A DNA stretch of 64,000 nt, taken from positions 64,805,382 to 64,869,381 of the forward strand of contig CM042016.1 in NCBI GenBank assembly GCA_023525715.1, in the 5' to 3' direction. The notes below the pieces were generated by a model. That model saw only the letters and a list, made by a program, of their open reading frames with translations. It was not told where the DNA came from and did no database searches. This DNA is from Cichorium intybus (Eukaryota; Streptophyta; Magnoliopsida; Asterales; Asteraceae). Of the stretch, positions 41,293 through 51,317 are shown piece by piece; the first letter of the stretch is position 1; every line of letters begins with the position of its first letter. A program made the translations under genes and the position numbers.

Positions 41293-42063
41293 CTTGGTTT
41301 GAGGGATTTGGATGAACTGTATTGGGAATCCAAACTCAAACTTAGGACTGAGCGATTTCGTTAAGAAAATGTTTTTGGAAGGTTAAATTAAATTAAGGGA
41401 AGACGCGATGCGAACCGTCAACCGAGCTCAAGTAACTTTATGTGATTCCCAATTACCCATGCCAAGTTTGTGTTATGTGATAAAATGTATTGTGCTAGGA
41501 TGTAAAATTGCCTGGATAATATACTCTGTAGACTGTTTTGTGCCATATGTGCTGCTTTGGAATGTTATGCTACTGTCGTTAGGTTGCTTAGTAAATGCTG
41601 GTAGGTTATATACAATTAGGGTAAGATAGCCTGAGAATTTTTGGTATGGCCTTACTGGCTGTTCCTTGTTTGGTTGTGACTTTAGGGTAGGATCAGTTAT
41701 TCAAACGTCTATCTTATTCCCGATTGTGTACGGCTGTGCGTCCGTGAGGCGACTCGACGACGTTAGCAGTAGTTCTTTTAGGCACGTGTGGGATGGAGAA
41801 TTAAGCCAATGATTAGGCACCATGGTGCATGATTACAAGATTCATAGGAAGTGATTTTAGCGTATGTGCGACAATTTAGGAGGATGGTTGATAAACTTGG
41901 AACAAGGACGAATAGGTGTGGAAGGTAGTACCAGGCCAGTACTACCGAAAGCACAGGATTCACGCTTGAGTCAAGAGTAGTCAACCAAAGTCCTAGAAAG
42001 TCAAGTAGTTGGGTAGATAGGAGTGACCCGGGTATTGATATCAAAATTATTGCGCATTTCAGA
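41293..42063 (+). other. G3 untranslated leader
   Basis: The 770 bases between the primer site and the gag ATG show no supported coding sequence, as is usual for chromovirus leaders. Confidence 0.6.
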
Positions 42064-43060
42064 ATGGCAATCACACGAAGTAACGGTGGGGCAGATGCGG
42101 GTGCCTCGAACGGGGAAGGGTCAACTGATGAAAATCTCCACAACCTGATAGTGAAGGAGGTTTCGCGAGAAGTGTTGGCTGCGATACCTCAGTTCTTTGG
42201 TACAATTAAGGCTGAGCTATGGGCAATGCTCGAGGAGCGACTGGCTACTCAGGGCACATCACGGTCCAGGGATGCAAGTTATAAGGACTTTTAGGCATGT
42301 TCGCCTCCGATGTTCGATGGGGGCAGGGATCCGATTGTCAATACGCGGTGGATTTCCGCGGTAGAGGGTGCCTTCCGCACCTGTTCATGTCCTGAGAACT
42401 TAAAGGTAACATTTGCGGTGAATCTTCTGAGAGAGGGTGCGAAAGATTGGTGGGAAATACGAATGAAAGATCTCACCCCTACTTAGTTGGATGCTATTAC
42501 GTTGCCGCAATTCAAGGAACAGTTCAAACTGGAGTATGTTCCACAGGTGGAAATGGAGCGCTTGGCACAGGAGTACCTGAATCTGACCCAGACCACTGAG
42601 AGGGTGACAGAGATCACCAAAAAGTTTAATGAGCGAGCACTCTTCTGTCCAGAGTTTGCGGCAACTGGGCGCATGAGGATGACTCGATATTTGGTGATGC
42701 TTCGTACAGACATTCGAGAATTTGTGTCTGCTGCTAGGCACCAAACTCTTACCGATATGATCGCGGCCGCTCGGGCCCGAGAGTTGGAATTGGAAACCCA
42801 ACAAAGGCAGAAGCGTCCGGCGCCTACTCAGACTCAGCAGGCATCAAAGAAATTTCGAGGGGCAGATCAGGGAAAGCAAGGGCAAAGGAGCCATGGTAAG
42901 TGTGGTAAGTGTGGAAGGAATCATGAGGGGCGTTGCTAGGTGTTAATATGCCATAAGTGTGGAAAGGAGGGCCACTATGCTAAAGATGCCGTCAGGAGGT
43001 CAAGATTTGTTTTAATTGTAATCAGGTAGGCCACTTCAAGGCCCAGTGTCCCGTCTGACT
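42064..43060 (+). pseudogene. G3 gag with premature stops
   Basis: One continuous frame from ATG 42064, interrupted by TAG at 42292, 42484 and 42937. It holds the retrotransposon gag core (RWISAVEGAF, AKDWWE, FKEQFKLEYVP, FNERALFCPEF) and a Gln/Arg-rich linker. Two zinc knuckles lie at the end, the first reading CHKCGKEGHYAKD. A one-base loss near 42988 shifts the frame between the knuckles. Confidence 0.92.
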
Positions 43061-43149
43061 CACGGAGTGGTTCAGAATCCAGCACCCACTACACTCCGGA
43101 TTACCGATGGTAGGCAGTGGAAAGGGGAAGCCCGTAAGACCAAGGGTCG

Positions 43150-43746
43150 AGCATTCGTCATGACCGCCGAGGAGGCACAGGATGCGCCCGACGTCGTTAC
43201 GGGTACTCTTTCTTTACTTGCCTCGTGTTTGTGGTGTGTGTAATTAATGTGTCTATTATGCTTTGATTAGGAACTTTCTTAGTCAACTCTACGCCTACCT
43301 TTGTACTATTTGATTCGGGTGCTAGTCATTCTTTTGTGTCTGCCGTGTTGGGAAAGGGTTTTGGTATTGCTTTAGGAACTATTCATCGGCCGTTAGAAGT
43401 AGAAATTGCGGATGATAAAATCGTGCAAGCGACTAGTGTTTATCGGGGATGTGAAGTAGTGATTCAAGGAATAAAGTTTCCGATCGATCTCATCCCTATA
43501 CCATTGAGTGACTCTCGAGTCATCATCGGTATGGATTGGTTGGGTCAGCATGAATCATGGATTGATTGTAAGAACAAACGAGTGTGGATTCAAACCCCAA
43601 GTGGGGGAGAGCTGGTTGTGCAGGGCGAGATAAAGAATCGAGGTGCAGTTTTCTGTTCAGCTGCTAGGGCACGCAAACATTTTCAACATGGAGGTTCGGG
43701 ATTTGTGGCTTATGTTTTAGACGCGCGAGAAAAGAAGCCACAGTAG
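43150..43746 (+). pseudogene. G3 aspartic protease region
   Basis: The frame reads AFVMTAEEAQDAPDVVTGT (a conserved motif just before chromovirus protease). The active-site FDSGASHSFVS near 43310 and the VIIGMDWL flap-side motif follow. It ends with TAG at 43744, in frame with the RT part that follows. Confidence 0.88.
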
Positions 43747-44670
43747 AAAGCATGTGATATACCGGTGGTTCGGGATTTTCCTGATGTTTTTCCCGAGGAC
43801 TTGCCTGGCGTACCGCCAGAGAGACAGGTGGAATTTAAGATTGACTTAACTCCCGGTGCGGATCCGATAGCTAAAGCACCGTATCGTCTTGCGCCTCCAG
43901 AAATGCTAGAATTGTCTATTCAACTTCGGGAACTATTAGACAAGGGATTTATTCGACCCAGTTGCTCACCGTGGGGAGCGCCTATTTTATTTGTTAAGAA
44001 GAAGGATGGTTCCAATAGGATGTGCATAGATTATCGTGAGCTGAACAAGCTTACGGTGAAGAATCGATATCTATTACCTCACATCGACGACTTATTCGAT
44101 CAACTGCAGGGCGCTTCGTGGTTTTCAAAAATTGATTTGCGGTCAGGATACCATCAAATGCGAGTACGGGAGGAAGACATCTCGAAAACGGCTTTTCGGA
44201 CAAGGTACGGCCACTTCGAGTTTGTAATGATGCCGTTTGGACTGACCAATGCCCCTGCAGCTTTTATGGACTTAATGAACCGGGTGTGTCGACCGATGTT
44301 GGATCAGTCGGTGATAGTTTTCATTGACGATATCTTAGTTTACTCTCGGAGCAGGGAGCAACACGAACAACATTTAAGGGAGGTATTAGAGACCTTAAGG
44401 AAGGAGAAGCTCTATGCAAAATTATCCAAGTGTGACTTTTGGCTGCGGGAGGTTCAGTTTTTGGGTCACATCGTCAACGAACAAGGAATCATGGTAGAGC
44501 CGGCTAAGGTGGAGGCCGTGATGCAGTGGGAAGTTCCGAAGACTCCCTCGGAGATTAGAAGTTTCTTGGGTCTAGCTGGTTATTATCGTCGTTTCATCCA
44601 AGACTTCTCAAAGGTTGCAGTACCTTTGACTCGGCTAACTAAGAAAAACGCTGCTTTTTCGGTGGGGTGA
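43747..44670 (+). pseudogene. G3 reverse transcriptase
   Basis: The frame has the gypsy RT landmarks: FPDVFPEDLPG, MCIDYRELNKLT, the DLRSGYHQ motif, MPFGLTNAPAAF, and the catalytic FIDDILVYS box. The tether to RNase H (RSFLGLAGYYRRFI) follows. A one-base insertion near 44657 ends the frame just before RNase H. Confidence 0.94.
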
Positions 44671-46627
44671 GGAGCAGCAGCAGGCTTTTGAGACTTTGCA
44701 GCGGAAATTGTGTGAAGCTACAGTTTTAACCTTGCCTGAAGGCATGGTGGATATGGTAGTTTATTGCGATGCATCTATCTCGGGATTGGGGGCAGTCTTG
44801 ATGCAACGAGGCAGGGTGATTGCTTACGCCTCGCGACAGTTGAAGCCCCATGAGGCTAACTATCCTACTTATGATTTGGAATTGGGAGCGGTGGTTTTCG
44901 CTCTCAAGATTTGGAGACACTATTTGTATGGAGTGAAGTGTACCATCTATACCGACCACAAGAGTTTGAAGTATCTGATGGATCAGGCCAATCTCAAGAT
45001 GAGACAGAGGAGATGTTTAGATGTATTGAAAGACTATGAATGCGAGATACACTATCACCCTGGAAAGGCCAATGTGGTAGCGGATGCGTTAAGCCGTAAG
45101 ACTTCAGGTACACCCCTTCGGGGCGTTTGTCTAAGGATGACAATTGTGACACCGCTGCTTGAACTGATAAGGAAGGCTCAGGTAGAAGCAAGCAAGAGCG
45201 AAAATCAAAAAGGTGAAAGAATTGTGGGTCAGTTGGCAGCTACGGTCAAAGATAGTAGATATTTGTTAACTTGCCATGAGAGAATTTGGGTACCGAAGCT
45301 AGGCGGGGTTCGTCAAACCCTATTAGAGGAGGCACATAAATCCAAGTTCTCTATCCACCCTGGAGCAACTAAAATGTATAGGGATCTGCGCGAATATTAT
45401 TGGTGGCCTGGCATGAAGAGGGAAGTAGCTTGGTTTGTCGAAAGATGCATGACCTGTCGTAGGGTCAAGGCCGAGCACCAACGGCCTCATGGTAGATTGC
45501 AGCCTCTTGAGATCCCAGAATGGAAATGGGAGCATATCATAATGGATTTCATCACGAAGTTGCCAAGAACCCCTCGACATATGGACACCATTTGGGTTAT
45601 CATGGATATGTTGACAAAAAGTGCTCATTTCCTCCCCATCCAAGAGACCTTCTCTGCAAAGGAATTGGCTAAGGTCTACGTAGATGAGATTATCTCTCGG
45701 CATGGTATACCGGTCTCGGTGATATCCGACCGGGATGTCCGATTTACGTCTAGATTTTGGAAGAAGTTTCATGAGGAATTAGGCACTCGCCTTCATTTCA
45801 GCACAACATATCATCCTTAGACGGATGGGCAGAGTGAAAGGACGATTCAAACACTGGAGGATATGATTAGGGCATGCGTTATCGATTTTGGCGGGAGTTG
45901 GTATTCCCATCTCCCTCTAGCTGAGTTTTCCTATAATAACAGTTATCACGCGAGCATTGGCAGGACTCCCTTTGAGATGTTGTATGGAAGGAAATGTCGG
46001 ACTCCTATTTGCTGGGGCGAGGTTGGCCAGCAGGTATTGGGTAGTACTGAGGCAGTACTCAGGACTACCGAGCTAATTCAGAAGGTTCGGGAGAGATTGT
46101 TAACGGCTCAGAGTCGACAGAAAAGTTATGCAGATAGGCGACGGTCCGATCTCGAGTTTCAAGTTGGGGATTATGTTCTTCTTAAGGTTTCACCTTGGAA
46201 GGGAGTTATTCGTTTTAGGAAGCGAGGAAAGCTTGGCCCTAGGTACATTGGACCTTATCGAATCATCGCACGAGTAGGTAAGGTAGCTTATCGGTTGGAG
46301 CTGCCCGAGCAGCTTAGTCGGATTCACGACACGTTCCACGTTTCGCAACTCAGGAAGTGTATTACTGAGGAACCTACAATAGTGCCTTTGGAGGATATTC
46401 AACTAGACGAACGCCTAAATTATGTGGAGCGACCAATTGCCATCATTGAAAGGAAGATAAAGACTTTACGAAATAAAACAATAGGATTAGTTAAGGTGCA
46501 GTGGCAGCATCGTAAAGGGTCCGAGTGGACTTGGGAACCGGAGGAGGAAATGCGAAGGCACTACCCAAAATTGTTTGCAGGCGCGGATTTTGGGGACGAA
46601 ATCCAATTAAGTGGAGGAGAATTGTAA
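44671..46627 (+). pseudogene. G3 RNase H, integrase and chromodomain
   Basis: RNase H: YCDASISGLGAVLMQ, the YDLELGAVVFALK glutamate region, and TDHKSLKYL. Integrase: HHCC finger ending CMTCRRVKA, the D-D-E core (IIMDFITKLP, SDRDVRFTS), and the GPY/F module with DTFHVSQLRK. A chromodomain-like end (VKVQWQHRKGSEWTWEPE) terminates at a stop near the polypurine tract. A TAG at 45818 interrupts the core just before the catalytic glutamate. Confidence 0.94.
46609..46622 (+). promoter_or_regulatory. G3 polypurine tract
   Basis: AAGTGGAGGAGAAT adjoining the 3' LTR, identical to the G2 tract at 4471-4484. Confidence 0.8.
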
Positions 46628-48073
46628 GACCTGTTCCGCCGAGTCGCGGCCCGGACTAATCCGCATCGCAGCTTTAGGAAGGATCTGGAATCGCGAAGGA
46701 CTTGTACGTGCTACGCGGCTCAGAAGAACCCGCGGCGTGGTGCGCCGCTAATGTGAAAAACCCTAATTCGGATTTAAACGCCTATATAAAGGGCCCCAGC
46801 CTTAGGGTTCGTGTTTTTGGGAAATTTCTAGAGTGGAGTCGACTGGTTTCAGCAGAGGCTCTTTGGTTCCAAGGCTTTGAAGGCTTGAAGGAAGAGATAC
46901 AACGTGGGGAAAGGCTTGTAGTCGATCGTGTGCATTCCTCTGTTCTCCAGAAGCAAGGTAAGAGGATCTACCTTCTGATATTTCATTTTATCTCGTATTA
47001 AGGTGTTATCCCTTGGTTAGTAGTCTTAGATGACTTGTAACACTTAGGGTTTGGACCAAGGACATGCATGGACTTGCATGTCCATGAGGAAGTGATCTTA
47101 GGGTAGTTTCTGATCCCAGGAAGGGTATGGAGTGAAACCCTAGCCGATGACTAAACTGATTTAGGGCTTAGAAGACTTTGGATTAATACGAGTCCGCGGC
47201 GCGAACATGCTATGTCAGCGATGCGGGTTCGGCTAAGCCCCGTAACTATGCGGAGATAGCCGCGATGCGTAGGGTAAGAAGCCACGCCACGGCGAGCGGC
47301 TGTTTGACCCAAAAGCTTAGTTTCGACCGGTGTTGGTTACAAAACGTGGGGACTGACCTTTAGGCAAGTCTATAGAAGTTTAGTCAGTGCTTGACATGTT
47401 GTGTATGTGGGATATAGGTGTGTGGACGAGCTAAGTGGGGATATTAAAGTATATCTATGCGGTTTCGAATCAGGTGAGTATCCTCACCTTACTATATGAT
47501 GTTGCATGTTAGGCATCTTGTATGTTATTTACAGTTATATGATTTGCTCTATATATGTGGTTATTTGTTGTTGGGCTCAGTACTGATGCGTGTCCCCTCG
47601 TAGCTGTTGTATGGCGAGTTGGACTATTGCCTTGTCCCATAGCTGATGTATGATGGGTTGGGCCATAACCGGGAACCCATAGCTGTTGTATGATGGGTAG
47701 AACCTTCTCGTGTCCATAGCTGTTGTATGATGGACGCCCGTAGCTGTTGTATGGCGGGTAGGGTCGGGTCGTTCTCGAGGACGGGTTGTTTAATGTGTGG
47801 GCATGTATGGTAATTTGTGGACTCACTAAGCTTTAAGCTTACCCGTTGATTTTATAACATTTCAGGTATTTCAAATGACAAAGGGATGGGCAAGGCTTGA
47901 CGGCAGCGCATCGCATACAAGAGATTTATGTTAATGAACTATATTAGTATTTTCAAATGTTTCCGCTGTTGGTTTAAGTAATATGTTGAACAGTTTTATT
48001 TTTTTGGAATAAATATTTTAATGGAACCTTGGTAATAAATGAATTTTAAAATTTTTGAAATTGGGGCGTTACA
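46623..48073 (+). repeat. G3 3' LTR
   Basis: 1451 bases from TGTAAGACC to GCGTTACA. It contains a TATA box (CTATATAAAG, 46782-46791) and five TAGCTGTTGTATG-type units (47600-47755). It is the full-length reference for the truncated LTR palindrome at 4485-6885. Confidence 0.93.
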
Positions 48074-48442
48074 CATAATGTTTTCGTTACCATGGGTTTT
48101 CCCTTTTTCGTGAATTTCTCAACCTCTTTCTAATGCGTTTGAAAATAAATGAGGCGTGGCATGCTGCATGCATGTGATTATGTATGAATGATGAAGTTTG
48201 GGTACACAGATGAGTTATTGCCCCTACTAAAGTCGTAGAAGTCCAAAAGAGAAGAAGTTGCTACTCATCTCTTCACAAAGAAGAAACTAAGTTCTAAAAT
48301 TAATTGTGACGTGTTGAGCAATCTTTTGATGATGAGTCAAGTCCAAAAAGGAAACGTGTTGATAATAATGATGGTGATGGTGTTGGCAAGGAGCAAGAAT
48401 TGGGTAAGGGAGACGATGAATCGAATGAAAGGGGACGGGAAT

Positions 48443-48631
48443 AAGAAAGTTTTGAACACTGCATTGCACCTTGCAGTTAGCATGAAAAGAAACTGGAGTC
48501 AGACAGACGGAAAACTTAGTGGGATATGTGCTGCAGCTATATATGCTTCTTCTATCGTACATGGGTTTAATTTTTCAAGAGCAGATGTTGCTTGAACCGT
48601 GCACATATGTAATGCAATCAAAGCTGCCATT
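48443..48631 (+). pseudogene. BRF1-like (TFIIIB subunit) gene fragment
   Basis: Translation gives a ~55-residue stretch with phrases typical of the second cyclin/TFIIB repeat of plant BRF1: TALHLAVSMKRNW, LSGICAAAIYAS, HGFNFSRADV, then after a TGA at 48593 the phrase TVHICNA. BRF1 is part of TFIIIB, which recruits RNA polymerase III. Only this piece is present; the zinc ribbon, first repeat and C-terminus are absent. I see no intron in it. It has the same orientation as C2. Confidence 0.7.
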
Positions 48632-48830
48632 AGTTCCATAAATCGCCGCCGCTATTACAACATCATCGTCGTAGTCTTGTTACAGCCTGCTCCGGCTTGT
48701 TTGCAAGCACCGACCTTCCGCTCCACATTTTAACAGTCTCCGACTCACCCCCTGATCAAGCGCCGTCGCTAATCAGCGCCCACAGCTGCTTCTCGTCAAC
48801 ATCAGTAGCTTGAGTTTTGGAATACATGCC

Positions 48831-49178
48831 ATGGATTCACAGAGCCAGAATGCATTACTGCATCATCTCCAAACTGTTGAGAAGATAATCGTTTGAGTAT
48901 TGGAACTTGCAGGTGGCGTAATGGAAGAATTCTCAAAACCTAGTGGACCTAGGAAATAATTGGTCAACATTCACCGTAGCGAGTTCATGCAATTAATCAA
49001 GAATGCTCAAGTGACCTTAAGAGAAGAAATTCAGAGCGCGTGTGACTACCATCCATTTGAGAAGTATGATTACATAGCAAGAATATCAAATGAAATATGC
49101 TGCCAGAAATTGGAATATGTTCTTGAAAAATTGGATGCAATGATAGAAACAATCGATGAATATCATCCAGCAAATTAA
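48831..49178 (+). pseudogene. MED11: MED11 (Mediator subunit 11) retrocopy, two stop codons
   Basis: One uninterrupted register of 115 codons plus stop, about the length I recall for plant MED11, starts MDSQSQNALLHHLQTVEK. It continues through ELAGGVMEE, EFMQLIKNAQVTLREEI, SACDYHPFEK and RISNEICCQKLEYVLE. MED11 is a head-module subunit of the nuclear Mediator complex that links activators to RNA polymerase II. In-frame stops occur at codon 22 (TGA, 48894, from CGA by C-to-T) and codon 43 (TAA, 48957). The absence of introns and the 5'UTR-like sequence upstream (48650-48830) suggest a cDNA-derived copy. Without the parent gene in view, its intron content is assumed. Confidence 0.85.
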
Positions 49179-49920
49179 GAAAAGACCGGTGTAAAGGAAA
49201 CTCGACAAAGCAAATTTCAATGGCTCACGTGGGCATGCTTGGCTATTAAGACTATGTGGTTGTACTCTTACAAAAGGTGACCGAAATGAATAGCTATGAT
49301 AATGTGGGTTTTCATGATGCATGGCACTGCACAGGATTCATACGTGGCTGGTTTTAAGAAGATCAAGAAAAGCAAGAGCAGGACACGTGGTTGTATGAAA
49401 TGAAGAAAGAGTTGCAAAAAGATCACATGTTGTCTCAATTCCAAAAGCTACGTCTCATTAAAGTGAACTGAATGATCACGTAGTGGCTAAAAGATCAAAT
49501 GGATGGTTGGTTTCTAGTGGCATTTATACAACAAAGCAATGATATTCAGTAGGCTATGGCATACATGGGTTTTCAAAAATGATACATGGTAGCGTGAAAT
49601 GTGATGGTTCACAAGACATGCATGGAAGGGGAGATTTGTGATATGGATGCTCAGCTAAACAACTGACATCAAGCTCAGGGGGAGTAGCAAAACATGAATC
49701 ATGGTACCTTATGAATTGATGGTGAACTCTCATGAGTTCTAGTATGAAACTTATGTACTATTTTGGAATTGACGGTGGACTCTTATGTAACACCACGTTA
49801 CTTTCGGTAAGTATTTTTATATTAGTCTTAGTGAAATTAAGATTTATTAGATTATTGTATGAGTTTGGGTAGTTAGAATTTCATTTGGAAGAAATTTGAA
49901 GTTGAAAATTGCATAAAGCA

Positions 49921-50165
49921 GGTAACACGGGTCGTTTAGAAGTTACACGGGTCGTGTGGGAAGTTTTGTTGAACTTATTGGGCATACCGAAGGTTACACG
50001 GGTCGTGTAAGTTTAACACGGGTCGTGTAATAAGTTGATGAATTCTTACCGTAAACTACACGGGTCGTGTAATAATGACACGGGTCGTGTAGTTCTGTAG
50101 ACCAAAACTTCAAATTTATACCGTAAACTACACGGGCCGTGTGGTTTTGGACATGGGTCGTGCTG
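49921..50165. repeat. Minisatellite of ACACGGGTCGTGT units in S1
   Basis: Eight copies of ACACGGGTCGT(GT) or one-base variants in 245 bases. They are irregularly spaced, several as back-to-back pairs. The unit is itself partly palindromic (ACACG...CGTGT). Confidence 0.9.
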
Positions 50166-50754
50166 CGCACAGGCCCCACCCATTTAAGTCACGGAAATCC
50201 ATCTTTTGGTCAGATTTCTCTCGATTAAAAACCTCTCTTTAACCCTAGAATCATCCCTCTTTCGTTCTTGGACCAAATTGAAGGCCAATTCGCGTTGGAT
50301 TGAAGTGAGATTCGATATTTGGCTTGTTGAAGGTAAGGTGTTCACTTCTATCCCTTTTGAAAGATTGATTTTGATCTTTTGGAGTTGGTTTCGAGTTGTG
50401 GTGAAGGACCACCTGTGTATAGCTAGAAATTTAACTTATACACATGTTTAGGAAGTGTTGAGATGCTTCTAAACTCGAGTCTTAGCTATTGAAATCGAGT
50501 TTTAAACCTAGATGGTTGAAAAACAAAGTTTTCAGCTCTACATGGTGTGTGTGTGATTGTGTAGGTGCAGGAAAACCTTAAAGGTTTGTGATAGCCTCGG
50601 TGGTGTAAACTAGAACTATAAAGAGTCTCAATACCAGGTGAGTAATCTCTCTTATATCAGTTATGATATTTGTATTGATTGAACTCTTGAAATTGAAAGT
50701 AGCCTTAACATCTGAAATGGCAATCTATAAGTTAGTCAATTACCCAATTGGTAT

Positions 50755-50977
50755 GGTATAACGGCCTTTGAGGCTAGGAGATTGGATTTCATATCCAAAT
50801 GTTAATGACCCTCGTGGTTAGGAGATTGGATTTTGTATCCAAATATTAACGGCCCTCGTGGCTAGGAGATTGGATTCCGTATCCAAATTATACGGCCTAT
50901 ATGGCTAGGAGATTGGATGTGATATCTAAATAATAACGGCCCTTGTGGCTAGGAGATTGGATTGATATCCAAATGTT
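50755..50977. repeat. ~45-base tandem repeat (GGCTAGGAGATTGGAT units) in S1
   Basis: Five diverged copies of a unit reading about ACGGCCCTTGTGGCTAGGAG followed by ATTGGAT and ATCCAAAT. Similar gene-diagram-like repeats are common in plant LTRs. Non-coding. Confidence 0.85.
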
Positions 50978-51317
50978 GGTTCAATCAAGAATGTACACTG
51001 TATGGAGTTTTAACAACTTAATTATATATTTACATGTTAAATTGTTTATATGATTACTCATTGAGCTTTATGGCTCACAGTGTATGTGTGAATTGTCCTT
51101 TCAGGTGAGCGTGACCCTGCTAAGGGTAAAGATGTAGCTCATGGATAGGATTGTCTGTTGTAGCGGCCGGCTTAGAAGGAGATTACTTTTGATATATACT
51201 CGTTGATACACTTGTACCCTTTTTGTAATAACTTATACACCTAAACAGTTAGTTTTGTATGTTTAAAACTGTGATTAAAAATGAAAAATTTTGGGTGTAT
51301 TTTGTTTGAAAAAGCCG

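Larger units (their letters stand above)
39989..48073 (+). mobile_element. Ty3/gypsy chromovirus G3 (Tekay/Del-like), 8.1 kb, nested in C2
   Basis: The 5' LTR (39989-41277), primer site, gag, protease, RT, RNase H, integrase with C-terminal chromodomain, polypurine tract and 3' LTR (46623-48073) are all in order on the plus strand. The flanks CATGA (39984-39988) and CATAA (48074-48078) are a target duplication with one change. Five in-frame TAG stops, frameshifts in gag (about 42988) and before RNase H (about 44657), and a 162-base deletion in the 5' LTR make it defective. Confidence 0.95.
48079..49785 (+). mobile_element. C2 internal region, second segment, with host gene fragments
   Basis: Between the G3 and S1 insertions the C2 interior resumes. 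It carries a BRF1-like fragment and an intronless MED11 copy, flanked by the same ACGTGG and CATGGGTTTTC phrases seen at 39280-39620 in the first segment. A CTCAGGGGGAGTAG purine tract lies near 49673. The flanking repeats suggest the gene pieces lie inside C2 and are not a separate locus; that is an inference. Confidence 0.65.
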
